Assembly (NCBI GenBank): GCA_947372745.1
Contig: CANBUY010000003.1
Coordinates: 24,001-87,992 of the forward strand
DNA: 63,992 bases
Direction: 5' to 3'
Source of the DNA: Comamonadaceae bacterium
Lineage (GTDB): Bacteria; Pseudomonadota; Gammaproteobacteria; Burkholderiales; Burkholderiaceae_C
Shown here: positions 36,401-44,944 of the stretch, piece by piece
How positions within the stretch are numbered: position 1 is the first letter of the stretch
Layout of the letters: every line of letters starts with the position of its first letter
The notes under the pieces: generated by a model
The model's input: the letters and a program-made list of their open reading frames with translations, nothing else
What the model was told of the DNA's origin: nothing
The model's database searches: none
Position numbers and translations under genes: made by a program

Positions 36401-36576
36401 CGCTACTGACCTACCCCAGATTTTTCAGCCGTCGATGCCGGCAATATGATTCAGTCGAAGTGAAAAGAAGGGCTGCTTTGTGGAACTCCACCAACAATCG
36501 GGCGAACATCACTTGCCGGGTTAAATGACTGGTATCGGGCAGGCATTTCGTTAAACTGAAATTCGGCTAAGGGCAC
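36401..36576. repeat. 176-base direct repeat, copy 2
   Basis: Partner of 23720-23895, same orientation, equal length, 12 mismatches. Here the minus-strand fragment is open for 67 codons (36451-36654) and contains NEMPARYQSFNPASDVR. No transposase or terminal inverted repeat was recognised next to it. Confidence 0.9.
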
Positions 36577-37300
36577 GTTGTTCTCGGTCATGACTGTCAG
36601 TTGTTTGGCCGCCTGATTGGATGAAACCGCGCGGGTAAAGTTTCTGTCGAGCACTTGGTGGTGCTAGCTGTCTCTGGACGACCACTAGCTGTGATTCGCT
36701 GGTAACTCGTGAATCCCAGCTGTAAGCTCGATAGCTGACATACGATCTCCCCGGAACCAGCCGTTAGCGGCAATGCCAAAAACTTTGCAACTGTCATTCA
36801 ACTCCAAAAATAAATTTTTCAGGGTTGTCATCCACCATGCGATCAAGGCTATTCATATGGCACATCTGTTCAAGGTTGACTTGAAAGCTGAGCTTTTCAA
36901 CTAAATGATCGAAGAGGATAAAAAACGTTACCTGGAGTTGCTCGATAAGCGCGCGGCGAACTCATCTTGCCAAGCCGCTGCACGTCAACAAAAAGTCTGC
37001 GCCACCCAGCGATGCAGCAACGACTCATCCAAGCGTGAGTTCGGCCGAATCAATAAGCACGCGTCGAACACACTGATCGCGAGTCAGCGAATGGGTTCCC
37101 ATTGATCTTCCCATCGACTCATATTTATGGATATCGTTTTCATTGACGTCCCACATTCTTGATGACTGGTTATTCAAGCGAACCACGGCATGGGCATCAA
37201 GCTGCGCCATGGATCGATTGTCTTTTTGTCGCGTTAAAACGTGTCGCAAAAAAACACGCAGCAAAAGCCAAATTAACAAGATACGACACTTCTTGACGCT
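36577..37300. other. gene-poor stretch
   Basis: About 720 bases. A 66-codon frame at 36905-37105 (MIEEDKKRYLELLDKRAA) looks partly protein-like at its N-terminus but has no ribosome site and degrades after about 25 codons. It may be a gene remnant. Confidence 0.35.
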
Positions 37301-37792
37301 TTGCAGAGCACCATTGATTTATCCACCACTTTAAGCTTCAGTGTCGCTACTGAACCCAGTTTTATGCCGATTTTTAGCCACATTCGCTGGGTGCGAAAGC
37401 ATTTCTTAACAGACCCTGTCGTCCAGGGTCTGGAGCCCGATGTACGGATCAAGGGCCGTTGCTTGATCGTCAACAGCCTGCGTTTTAAAACTGGCCTGAG
37501 CTTGGTTTTCACCAAAGACTCATTGCAGGTTTGCCGTCACGAAAACGGAGCGCTGGTTGATTTTGTCGAATGGCTCGACATGGCCCCGGTGCATGTTGGA
37601 AAACATCAATTTGAATGCACGTTCTGTGTCACAGTGAAGAACCACGAGCGATTTTCAAGCGTGCGGCAAATGTATCTGGATCACTGTATCCAACCCATGT
37701 TGGCGCATTTTCGTAGCGGCAAATATCTGCGGCCACTGGTCGAGGATAGTCTCACCACGAGTTTTAGCTGCGCCGATCAGCTTTTGACATGA
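37301..37792 (+). CDS. hypothetical protein
   Basis: Open frame of 163 codons from TTG 37301, or 142 from ATG 37364. The composition looks coding: mixed hydrophobic and charged residues, several Cys and His (VCRHENGALVDFVEWLD, FECTFCVTVKNHERF). No transmembrane segment, signal peptide or known motif is seen. No convincing ribosome site precedes either start, so the start is uncertain. It stands in a gene-poor region and could be an orphan accessory gene or a remnant. Confidence 0.45.
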   Translation: MQSTIDLSTTLSFSVATEPSFMPIFSHIRWVRKHFLTDPVVQGLEPDVRIKGRCLIVNSLRFKTGLSLVFTKDSLQVCRHENGALVDFVEWLDMAPVHVGKHQFECTFCVTVKNHERFSSVRQMYLDHCIQPMLAHFRSGKYLRPLVEDSLTTSFSCADQLLT

Positions 37793-37941
37793 GTCAAAAA
37801 TGACGGCCACGCCCTTGAAGTACGCAGCACGAGCTCCCTTCACTCAGACTAAGTTCAATTTAGACCAAAATTGGTTCCCCTCAACCATGCCACGATGCCC
37901 AGACAAGCTCGAAACCCTGCATCTGAGTCTGGAAACTCCCC

Positions 37942-38580
37942 ATGAATAACATGCAGATAACGAGCACACTGGTTGATGTGGCCTGCAGCTTGGCGCACAT
38001 GGAGCAGGAAATGCACAAGCTAACAAATCGCGTTAACCAGCTAGTAGATGCACAACGCCAGCCACCTGCCTTTTCCGCTGTCACCACCGATTCAGTGACA
38101 CACATCGCTCGCCTCAGCACCATTGACCGTCATCTGCGGGCGCTTCAAAAGTTCCTGATCCTGCAAGGTCAGTCGCTGACAATGTCACTTGAAAATGAAT
38201 TAACCGATCCCGCATCCAATGTGGCGGACTTTGAGATTGAAACCCATCTTCATTACGTCCTTGCTAAGGACGACCCGCAATATGATGAAGAGGATGACAA
38301 CATCTTGACCTCGCGCACACAATTTTGCGCTGTTACGTCAAACGAGTTGCCATTAGAAAAACAGCTGTCAGAAATTGATGTGCAGAACTTTGCCGATTCG
38401 CCAAAGCACCCCATGCCACAACAGGGCTGGTTATCGCACGATGTGATGGAGCATGACCTGGGCATCGACAGCCCCGCCATCGGCAATCAGGGCTTGTTGC
38501 GCGTGGGCAAAGTTTGGATAGAAATCATCACCAAACGCCAGTATTCGCTGAATCTGCACACTGGACAGTTTGAGAATTAG
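37942..38580 (+). CDS. hypothetical protein with N-terminal coiled-coil tendency
   Basis: A 212-residue soluble, acidic protein. Residues 1-35 (VACSLAHMEQEMHKLTNRVN) have heptad spacing that suggests a short coiled coil. The middle is Asp/Glu-rich (DDPQYDEEDDN). The C-terminal 30 residues (RVGKVWIEIITKRQYSLNLH) form a likely beta-hairpin. No known family was recognised. It lies in the same direction as the 37301-37792 frame, 150 bases downstream of it. Function is unknown. Confidence 0.55.
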   Translation: MNNMQITSTLVDVACSLAHMEQEMHKLTNRVNQLVDAQRQPPAFSAVTTDSVTHIARLSTIDRHLRALQKFLILQGQSLTMSLENELTDPASNVADFEIETHLHYVLAKDDPQYDEEDDNILTSRTQFCAVTSNELPLEKQLSEIDVQNFADSPKHPMPQQGWLSHDVMEHDLGIDSPAIGNQGLLRVGKVWIEIITKRQYSLNLHTGQFEN

Positions 38581-39273
38581 TCCGCTGCTCAGCCTATGAC
38601 AGGCCATAGATTGTGGGCGCTGATTTAAGGATGTTCAAACTCGACTATTTGAGCCGATTACAGGTTGGCCATGCCTTGGCGGCATACAAAGCAAGGTTCA
38701 TTCATTTTCCCCGCAGGATTTGCCTGGCAGGATATTTTTTTGGAACAAATGATTACCAGACGTCGGCGCCAACACTAAAACAGTAGATGGACACTGTTTA
38801 GGTTCGCGCTAATGCCATGTTGCCGCATCCCCCAAATGGGGGATATTTATGCAAACTTTGCTTTATTTAATCAAAAAATTCAATTTAAAATATTTAAATA
38901 AGATTCGATACTTATTTATAGACTATTCTTACTGATGCTTGCAAGCAAGAGAACCGTCATGAAAGTGACGATGCCCCAGGTCAATAAACATACGAATCAG
39001 AAAACACGCTCACCCTTAGCTCTGTTCATAACCATTCTGTATTCCAACACTAGCAAAAACACAACAAAGGCCTAAATTCGGTCCTTGCCCAGCGGGTTTT
39101 ATCTGCGTAGGTGTTGCAAATGCATGAACGCAATTTTTCCAAAAATTACACCCAATGAATGCGACAAAGTGTGTCGCCGTAAAAGGCGCTTTTGAATCAA
39201 ATTTGCGCAGTTTCTCAGACAATCTAAGTCTGCGCTGATTTCCAGCAAAGCACTCATAAAAAAGGACGGACGC
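38581..39273. other. AT-rich regulatory-looking stretch
   Basis: About 690 bases without a clear gene, markedly AT-rich from 38850 to 38940. It contains the perfect inverted repeat at 38827-38844. A 38-codon frame at 38959-39075 (MKVTMPQVNKHTNQK) starts with ATG but lacks a good ribosome site; I do not call it. Confidence 0.45.
38827..38844. promoter_or_regulatory. inverted repeat ATCCCCC-AAAT-GGGGGAT
   Basis: Perfect 7-bp arms around a 4-base centre, next to an AT-rich tract. It resembles binding sites of two-component response regulators more than a terminator, because no T-run follows. The nearest downstream gene in the same direction is the small membrane protein at 39274. Confidence 0.45.
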
Positions 39274-39465
39274 ATGTTATTCGCACTGGTTTCGTTGGTA
39301 CTGTTTGGCGTTGCCTACTATTTTTTATGGTCAGCATGGTGCCGTTATGCCCCTAACCTTGTGTCGCCAACGACACCCGGTTGGATCACGCGGCCCAATT
39401 TTTTCCTGTTCTTTTTTGTGACCTTGATCGTGCTGCTTTTTTACAAAAGTTTGGCGCGACAGTAA
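39274..39465 (+). CDS. small two-helix membrane protein, unknown function
   Basis: A 63-residue protein of which most is hydrophobic: helix 1 about residues 3-22 (FALVSLVLFGVAYYFLW) and helix 2 about 43-58 (FFLFFFVTLIVLLFY). A polar Pro/Gly/Thr loop separates them and the tail is basic. A purine-rich aaaaaaggac precedes the ATG. No family is recognised. It is 74 bases upstream of the YbjN-like gene in the same direction. Confidence 0.6.
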   Translation: MLFALVSLVLFGVAYYFLWSAWCRYAPNLVSPTTPGWITRPNFFLFFFVTLIVLLFYKSLARQ

Positions 39466-39539
39466 GCGCCAATCCTAGCGAATGAACCCTAAGCGTAGCT
39501 AGAGGTTCAAGATTTATTGAAAATTTTGGAAGAAAAAAT

Positions 39540-39995
39540 ATGAACAACTTTATTGAAGAAAAAGACGTCACAACCATCAACCTCGCGGTTGATTTGGAAC
39601 GAGCTGTCATTGAACACAGTTTGGATGAAGACAACAGCATTTATGTGAGTGAAGACGGCTGGTACCCTTTCTGGATCAGTGTGCTGGAAAGTGCTGGTTT
39701 TGTCAGCTTAAAAACGCATTGCAACTTCAAGAAATCGACGAATCACTCGCAGCGTTTGGAGTTGTGCAACGAGCTAAACAAAAACAACTACCTCTTCACT
39801 GCCTATGTCATGGAAGACCGGTTGATGTTTGATTATGTGTTGAACTTTCGCGATGGCCTGCTTCGTGAAACCTTCATTCGTACTTGCAGACAATTTTCGA
39901 GTCGCATCGAACGGGGATTGAACAAGGTGGATGCGGACAACGACTTTGTGCTTCTGCCCGGAACATCCGAACCCGAAGACGAGAGCAGCCAATAA
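39540..39995 (+). CDS. YbjN-like protein
   Basis: A 151-residue acidic cytoplasmic protein with the pattern of YbjN/type III chaperone-like folds: GWYPFWISVLESAGFVSLKTH at about 40-60 and a RDGLLRETFIRTCRQFSSRI helix near the C-terminus, ending in an acidic tail (EPEDESS). YbjN-family proteins influence stress responses but their biochemistry is unclear. It sits five bases before the ADP-ribosylglycohydrolase gene, so the two are probably co-transcribed. Confidence 0.6.
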   Translation: MNNFIEEKDVTTINLAVDLERAVIEHSLDEDNSIYVSEDGWYPFWISVLESAGFVSLKTHCNFKKSTNHSQRLELCNELNKNNYLFTAYVMEDRLMFDYVLNFRDGLLRETFIRTCRQFSSRIERGLNKVDADNDFVLLPGTSEPEDESSQ

Positions 39996-39999
39996 TTTC

Positions 40000-40923
40000 A
40001 TGGACAGCACCCCACAACTTGACCGCACCCACCGCGCCCGAGGCGCCCTGCTGGGCTTGGCAGTAGGTGATGCCATTGGCACCACGGTTGAATTTAAACC
40101 TCGGGGCAGCTTTACGCCCCTGAGCGATATGGTGGGAGGTGGCCCCTTTAGTTTGCAGCCTGGGCAGTGGACGGATGACACCAGCATGGCCTTGTGTTTG
40201 GCGACCAGCCTGATCGATAACGGATTTGATTCGCTGGATCAGATGCAGCGTTATGTGCTGTGGCATGACGAGGGCTATCTGTCGAGTACCGGCAAGTGCT
40301 TTGATATTGGCAACGCGACCTATGACGCCTTGACGAAATTTAAGCGCACGGGTGACCCTGTAGCGGGCTCGGTGCTGTCGAACAGCGCGGGCAACGGCTC
40401 CATCATGCGTTTGGCCCCCGTGCCAATTTATTACCTCGACAACCCTGAGCAAGCCATCCAAATGAGCAGCAGGCAGTCGAGAACGACACACCAAGCTCCT
40501 GAATGCTTGGCTGCTTGCCGTATGCTGGGTGAGGCGCTGATTAGGGCTTTGCAAGGAAAGCCAAAAGCCGAGGTGTTGGCCCCACTGCAACCCGATTTTA
40601 AGGTCTCAAATGCCTTGGTGTTGATTGCTGCGGGTGACTACAAAACAAAAACAGAGGCTCAAATCAAAGGCTCCGGCTATGTCGTGGAAAGCCTGGAGGC
40701 CGCTTTTTGGTGCTTTTGGCAGACCAATAACTTCAAAGACTGCGTCCTGCAGGCTGCAAATCTGGGTGACGATGCCGACACCACGGCGGCCATTGCTGGA
40801 CAATTGGCAGGTGCCTATTACGGTGAACCAGGTATTCCTGAGCACTGGTTGCAAAAGCTGACGATGGCAACAGAAATCGGCCAAATGGCCGATCGCTTGG
40901 CTGTTCAAAAAGCAAAAGCATAG
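40000..40923 (+). CDS. ADP-ribosylglycohydrolase (DraG/ARH family)
   Basis: Removes ADP-ribose from modified targets or cleaves related compounds. It has 307 residues. The fold shows GALLGLAVGDAIGTTVEF at the N-terminus, the metal site WTDDTSMALCLA (about 50-61), GNGSIMRLAPV (about 132-142) and the late metal site LGDDADTTAAIAGQLAGAYY (about 260-280). All metal-binding Asp/Thr are present. I chose ATG 40000; an earlier start lies inside the ybjN-like gene. Neighbouring recCBD and defence genes raise the possibility of a role in countering ADP-ribosylation, but this is inference. Confidence 0.92.
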   Translation: MDSTPQLDRTHRARGALLGLAVGDAIGTTVEFKPRGSFTPLSDMVGGGPFSLQPGQWTDDTSMALCLATSLIDNGFDSLDQMQRYVLWHDEGYLSSTGKCFDIGNATYDALTKFKRTGDPVAGSVLSNSAGNGSIMRLAPVPIYYLDNPEQAIQMSSRQSRTTHQAPECLAACRMLGEALIRALQGKPKAEVLAPLQPDFKVSNALVLIAAGDYKTKTEAQIKGSGYVVESLEAAFWCFWQTNNFKDCVLQAANLGDDADTTAAIAGQLAGAYYGEPGIPEHWLQKLTMATEIGQMADRLAVQKAKA

Positions 40924-40928
40924 CGCGT

Positions 40929-41486
40929 GTGAAAAATCTTCTGGTTGTTTTCTCACACGGCAAAGAGTCTGGCCCTTGGGGCGCCAAGTTTCGCAGTTTG
41001 GCGCAGGTGGCGGAGCATCTTGGTGCGCAAGTGCTGTCTGTAGATTACCGCGAGCATCCCAAGGGAACCATCCAAGACCAAAACGCAGCAGGCGAAGCGG
41101 ATCGCCGCGTGGGCCAATTGCTGTCCATCAAGCAGCCAGATCATCGTCAACTGGTGCTGGTGGGAAGCAGTATGGGCGGTTATGTCTCCACTGTGGCCAG
41201 CAATTGTTTGCCAGTAGATGGCCTGTTTTTATTAGCCCCCGCTTTCTATTTGTCAGGCTATGCGAACCAGGATTTAGTCCCTCGCGCCAAGCGAACGCTG
41301 ATTATTCATGGCTGGAATGACCGTGTAGTGCCCGCACAAAACAGCATTCGGTTTGCCCAGCAGCATCAGTGCGAACTGTATCTGCTCGATGGTGACCACC
41401 GGCTTAATGAAGCTTTGCCCAAAATAACTCGCTTGTTTGAACTGTTTCTTCAGCAAGTGGTGGACACCGAGCGCACGCACAAATAA
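40929..41486 (+). CDS. small alpha/beta hydrolase
   Basis: A 185-residue hydrolase of the YqiA/dienelactone-hydrolase-like size class. Nucleophile elbow GSSMGG (about 78-83), the acid in IIHGWNDRVVPAQ and the catalytic His in LDGDHRLNEALP are all present. The start is GTG five bases after the glycohydrolase stop. Its last base overlaps the recC start (TAATG). The reaction is unknown. Esterase or thioesterase activity is likely. It belongs to one transcription unit with the glycohydrolase and recC. Confidence 0.82.
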   Translation: MKNLLVVFSHGKESGPWGAKFRSLAQVAEHLGAQVLSVDYREHPKGTIQDQNAAGEADRRVGQLLSIKQPDHRQLVLVGSSMGGYVSTVASNCLPVDGLFLLAPAFYLSGYANQDLVPRAKRTLIIHGWNDRVVPAQNSIRFAQQHQCELYLLDGDHRLNEALPKITRLFELFLQQVVDTERTHK

Positions 41487-44400
41487 TGTTTTACCGACCC
41501 GCTACCTTCCCCCCAGGTTTTCTTGTCTTGCACAGTAATCAACTTGAAAGCTTGGGTCAGTTTTTAACGGCCTACCTAAAAAGTCAGGCGCTCGACACTT
41601 TGACGCCGGAGGTAATCCTCGTTCAAAGCAATGGCATGAAGCACTGGATGGAGCTTGCCCTGGCTGATGACTCAGCCCTTGGAATCTTCGCGGCAACTCA
41701 GATTGAGTTGCCAAGCAGCTACCTGTGGAAAATTTATCGCAGCGTGTTGGGAAGCACGGCCGTGCCGCTGCACATGCCTTTTGACAAAAATAATTTGCTC
41801 TGGCGCTTGGTTCGCCTGCTGCCGGACCTGGTGGCACGTGATCCGATCTATGAGCCGTTGCAGCGCTACTTGGGCGACGAGTCAGATGGCCGCAAGCTCT
41901 ACCAGTTGGCTCAGCAGGTAGCCGACGTGTTTGACGGTTACCAAAGTTACCGCGCGGATTGGCTGGATGACTGGGCAGAAGGGAAAAACGTCTTGCGCAG
42001 CCACGACGGTAAACCCTTGACCCTCGATACTGCCCACGCTTGGCAAGCGCAGTTGTGGCGGGACATTCGAGCGGACATCGGCGAGGAATTGGCCAATGCG
42101 TCGCGGGCCAGCGTCCATCGCCAGTTCATGGTGGCCATCAAAACACTAGCCGCTCAACGCAGGGCCACAGGACAGGTGCCCGCCGGTCTGCCACCTCGTG
42201 TCATCGTCTTTGGCATTTCTTCACTCCCCATGCAAACCGTGCAGGCCTTGGCCGAATTGAGCCAGGTTTGCCAGGTGTTCATGCTGGTTCAAAACCCCTG
42301 CCAGCACTACTGGGGCGACATTGTGGAAGGCCACGACCAACTGCGCCAAATAGTGCGCTGTAGCCAAAAGGTCAAACCTGCCGAACCTAATCGCACGGGA
42401 CTTGCCGACCTCCACATCGCCACCCATCCCTTATTGGCCTCTTGGGGTAAACAGGGACGTGACTATTTGCACTTGTTGGATAGTTTTTATAACGTAGAAA
42501 ACTACGAGCGATCGGAGCGGGTTGATGTTTTTGTTGACCCTGTCCAAGGACAGGAATCGCCCTCGCAGCTAAACCAACTTCAGTCCGCCATTCTCAATCT
42601 CCAGCCGCTGCCAGACATACCTGTTGCCCAGTTGACAGACAGCGCCATCACCTGTGTCACAACCCACAGTGCCCAGCGCGAGGTTGAGGTGCTGCATGAC
42701 CGCTTGCTGCGCTGGTTTGATGCGGACCCTGACTTAAGCCCGCGTGAGGTCATGGTTATGGTGCCTGATATGGCAGATTTTGCCCCGCATATTCAGGCCG
42801 TTTTTGGTCGTTTCGCGTCTGGACAGGCTCGTCACATTCCTTATTCGGTGGCTGACACCACGGTACGCCAGTCGCCTTTGGTTCAGGCGCTTGAGCAACT
42901 GTTGACATTGCCCGAGTCGCGGGTCACTCTGGCTGACTGGCTTGGTCTGTTTGAGGTGGCCGCCGTTCGCAAGCGTTTTGGATTGGCAGAAGCTGATGTG
43001 ACGCAATTGCAAAACTGGTTGACCCTTGCCGGTGTTCGTTGGGGTCTGGATGCCCAACATCGCATGGCGTGGGGCGTACCCGCTGGCGTGGATGGCTTGG
43101 ACCAAAACACCTGGGCCTTTGGTCTGCGTCGCCTCTTGCTGGGTTATGCCGTGGGCGCCGGCGCGCCATGGGGTGCCACCTTGCCGCAAGCGGCACTGAG
43201 CAGCCTGGATGCGCCCTTGATCAATGCGCTGCTGAATTGGGTTGAGGCCATCAATCAAACGTTGTTGGAATTGTCGGTCGACAAGACGCCCGAGCAATGG
43301 TGCCGGGTCTTAAATGACCTCGCCGCACGCTTCTTTCTGGCCACTGATGACGCTGAAGACCGGCTCATTCAGCGCTGCTTTACGCCCTTGGAGGTGTGGC
43401 TGCAAGCCTGCGACGACGCTGCACTTGAAGCACCCATACAGCTGGCCGTGGTGCGTGACCACTGGCTGTCTCAGATTGAAGAACCCAGCCTGCACCAACG
43501 ATTTTTTGGCGGTGGAGTGCAATTCGCCACCTTGATGCCGATGCGTGCTATTCCCTTTAAGGTCATTTGCTTGTTGGGCATGAACGATGGCGACTACCCT
43601 CGCCAGCAAGCCGCCCGAGACTTTGACCTGATGGCGCAGACCTGGCGGGCTGGAGACCGGTCTCGCAGGGAGGACGACCGCTACCTGTTTTTAGAAGCCA
43701 TTTTGTCGGCGCGGCAAAAACTCTACATCAGCTGGCAAGGTCATCGCGCCACCGACAATAGCGAACAACCGCCCTCGGTGCTGGTAGCCCAATTGCTCGA
43801 CTACCTGCAAACTGGTTGGACGCCCGCGGTAGAGCCAGAAAAGCAGCCCTTGCAAGCGTTCTCTGAAGCTTATTTTTTACAAAACTCGCCGTTTCAAACC
43901 TACGACCAGGACTGGGCACGGGTGCATCAACCACAAGTTGACCCTTTGCCCCAAACCGCCCCAGTACTTGGGCAAGGCCCATCAGCCCGAGCGGCGCCCT
44001 CCAGCTTGACTCTGGCTGACCTGCGCCAACTGGTTCGCCAGCCGGTCGAGGTGTTTTTTAAATCACGTTTGAAGGTGTGGCTAGACACCGTGGATGAGCT
44101 TGATCAGCTAGAAGAACCTTTCTCGCTCAATGGGCTGGAGCAGTACCAGGCCGGTCAAGATTTACTCAATGGCGGCTCTATGCACAGCGCGCTAGAAAAG
44201 CTAACCCTTTCCGGCAAATTACCCATGGCCGCCTTTGGCACTCGCCTGAGTACCGAGTTGCAAGCCAAAACGCAAGTGGTATTAGACCGCCAAGCCCAAT
44301 GGCTGCCGCACTATCCAACGCGCCTGCCCGCTCAATCCATTGCCCTGAATGTGGGCGGACTTTCGATCACCGCAACGCTGGAAGGCCTGTGGGGTGGGGA

Positions 44401-44944
44401 TGCCGGCTGGTTGCAGCTCAACCAACGCGTGGGCGCGGTGCTTGAAGGTGAAAAGGACGCCAAAACTGCTCGCTGCCACGTCGTGGTCGGCTTGTGGGCC
44501 CATCACCTAGTGGCCTGTGCCAGCGGTATGCCGGTGACCAGTGTGCAACTGGGTCTGGATGGCCAGGTGGTCTTCAAGCCAATGGTGGCGGAGGTCGCCC
44601 TGGCCATCTTGCAGCGGTGGGTTAACGTTTATGTGGCCGCTTGGGGACGCCCGCTGCCCGTGGCTTGCAAAACAGCCTGGGCCTATGTGCAGGCTCAAGC
44701 GCAGGCCGATCGACTGGCCGCAGACCAGCCCGACAAGGAAGCTAAAGACCCGCACGGGGCGGCACGCACTATCTTTGAAGGCGGTTTTAACCAACAGGGC
44801 GAGCGCACCGCATCAGCGTATCTGACCCGCGCCTTTGAGAGCTATGACGACATTGAACTGGAGCTGCCCGGCTGGGCGGAGCTCTTGTATGGCGATTTGG
44901 CGCAACACGTTCAACTGACCCCTGCCGCTGGAGTGGATGCATGA
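41486..44944 (+). CDS. recC: exodeoxyribonuclease V subunit gamma (RecC)
   Basis: Chi-recognition scaffold of RecBCD, which resects double-strand breaks and destroys phage DNA. It has 1152 residues. Recognised RecC stretches are LHSNQLESLGQFL and ILVQSNGMKHWMELALAD at the N-terminus, IELPSSYLWKIY, LFGISSLPMQ-like VIVFGISSLPMQ near residue 240, and VCLLGMNDGDYPRQQ near residue 695. The C-terminal nuclease-like fold ends near the stop. It overlaps recB by four bases. Which Chi sequence it recognises cannot be read here. Confidence 0.93.
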   Translation: MFYRPATFPPGFLVLHSNQLESLGQFLTAYLKSQALDTLTPEVILVQSNGMKHWMELALADDSALGIFAATQIELPSSYLWKIYRSVLGSTAVPLHMPFDKNNLLWRLVRLLPDLVARDPIYEPLQRYLGDESDGRKLYQLAQQVADVFDGYQSYRADWLDDWAEGKNVLRSHDGKPLTLDTAHAWQAQLWRDIRADIGEELANASRASVHRQFMVAIKTLAAQRRATGQVPAGLPPRVIVFGISSLPMQTVQALAELSQVCQVFMLVQNPCQHYWGDIVEGHDQLRQIVRCSQKVKPAEPNRTGLADLHIATHPLLASWGKQGRDYLHLLDSFYNVENYERSERVDVFVDPVQGQESPSQLNQLQSAILNLQPLPDIPVAQLTDSAITCVTTHSAQREVEVLHDRLLRWFDADPDLSPREVMVMVPDMADFAPHIQAVFGRFASGQARHIPYSVADTTVRQSPLVQALEQLLTLPESRVTLADWLGLFEVAAVRKRFGLAEADVTQLQNWLTLAGVRWGLDAQHRMAWGVPAGVDGLDQNTWAFGLRRLLLGYAVGAGAPWGATLPQAALSSLDAPLINALLNWVEAINQTLLELSVDKTPEQWCRVLNDLAARFFLATDDAEDRLIQRCFTPLEVWLQACDDAALEAPIQLAVVRDHWLSQIEEPSLHQRFFGGGVQFATLMPMRAIPFKVICLLGMNDGDYPRQQAARDFDLMAQTWRAGDRSRREDDRYLFLEAILSARQKLYISWQGHRATDNSEQPPSVLVAQLLDYLQTGWTPAVEPEKQPLQAFSEAYFLQNSPFQTYDQDWARVHQPQVDPLPQTAPVLGQGPSARAAPSSLTLADLRQLVRQPVEVFFKSRLKVWLDTVDELDQLEEPFSLNGLEQYQAGQDLLNGGSMHSALEKLTLSGKLPMAAFGTRLSTELQAKTQVVLDRQAQWLPHYPTRLPAQSIALNVGGLSITATLEGLWGGDAGWLQLNQRVGAVLEGEKDAKTARCHVVVGLWAHHLVACASGMPVTSVQLGLDGQVVFKPMVAEVALAILQRWVNVYVAAWGRPLPVACKTAWAYVQAQAQADRLAADQPDKEAKDPHGAARTIFEGGFNQQGERTASAYLTRAFESYDDIELELPGWAELLYGDLAQHVQLTPAAGVDA

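Noticed and set aside
36905..37105. Small gene starting MIEEDKKRYLELL
   Set aside because: No ribosome site, and the sequence loses protein-like character after about 25 codons; more likely a remnant.
39016..39222. 68-codon minus-strand gene starting MSEKLRKFDSK
   Set aside because: Would need a TTG start without ribosome site; no known pattern.
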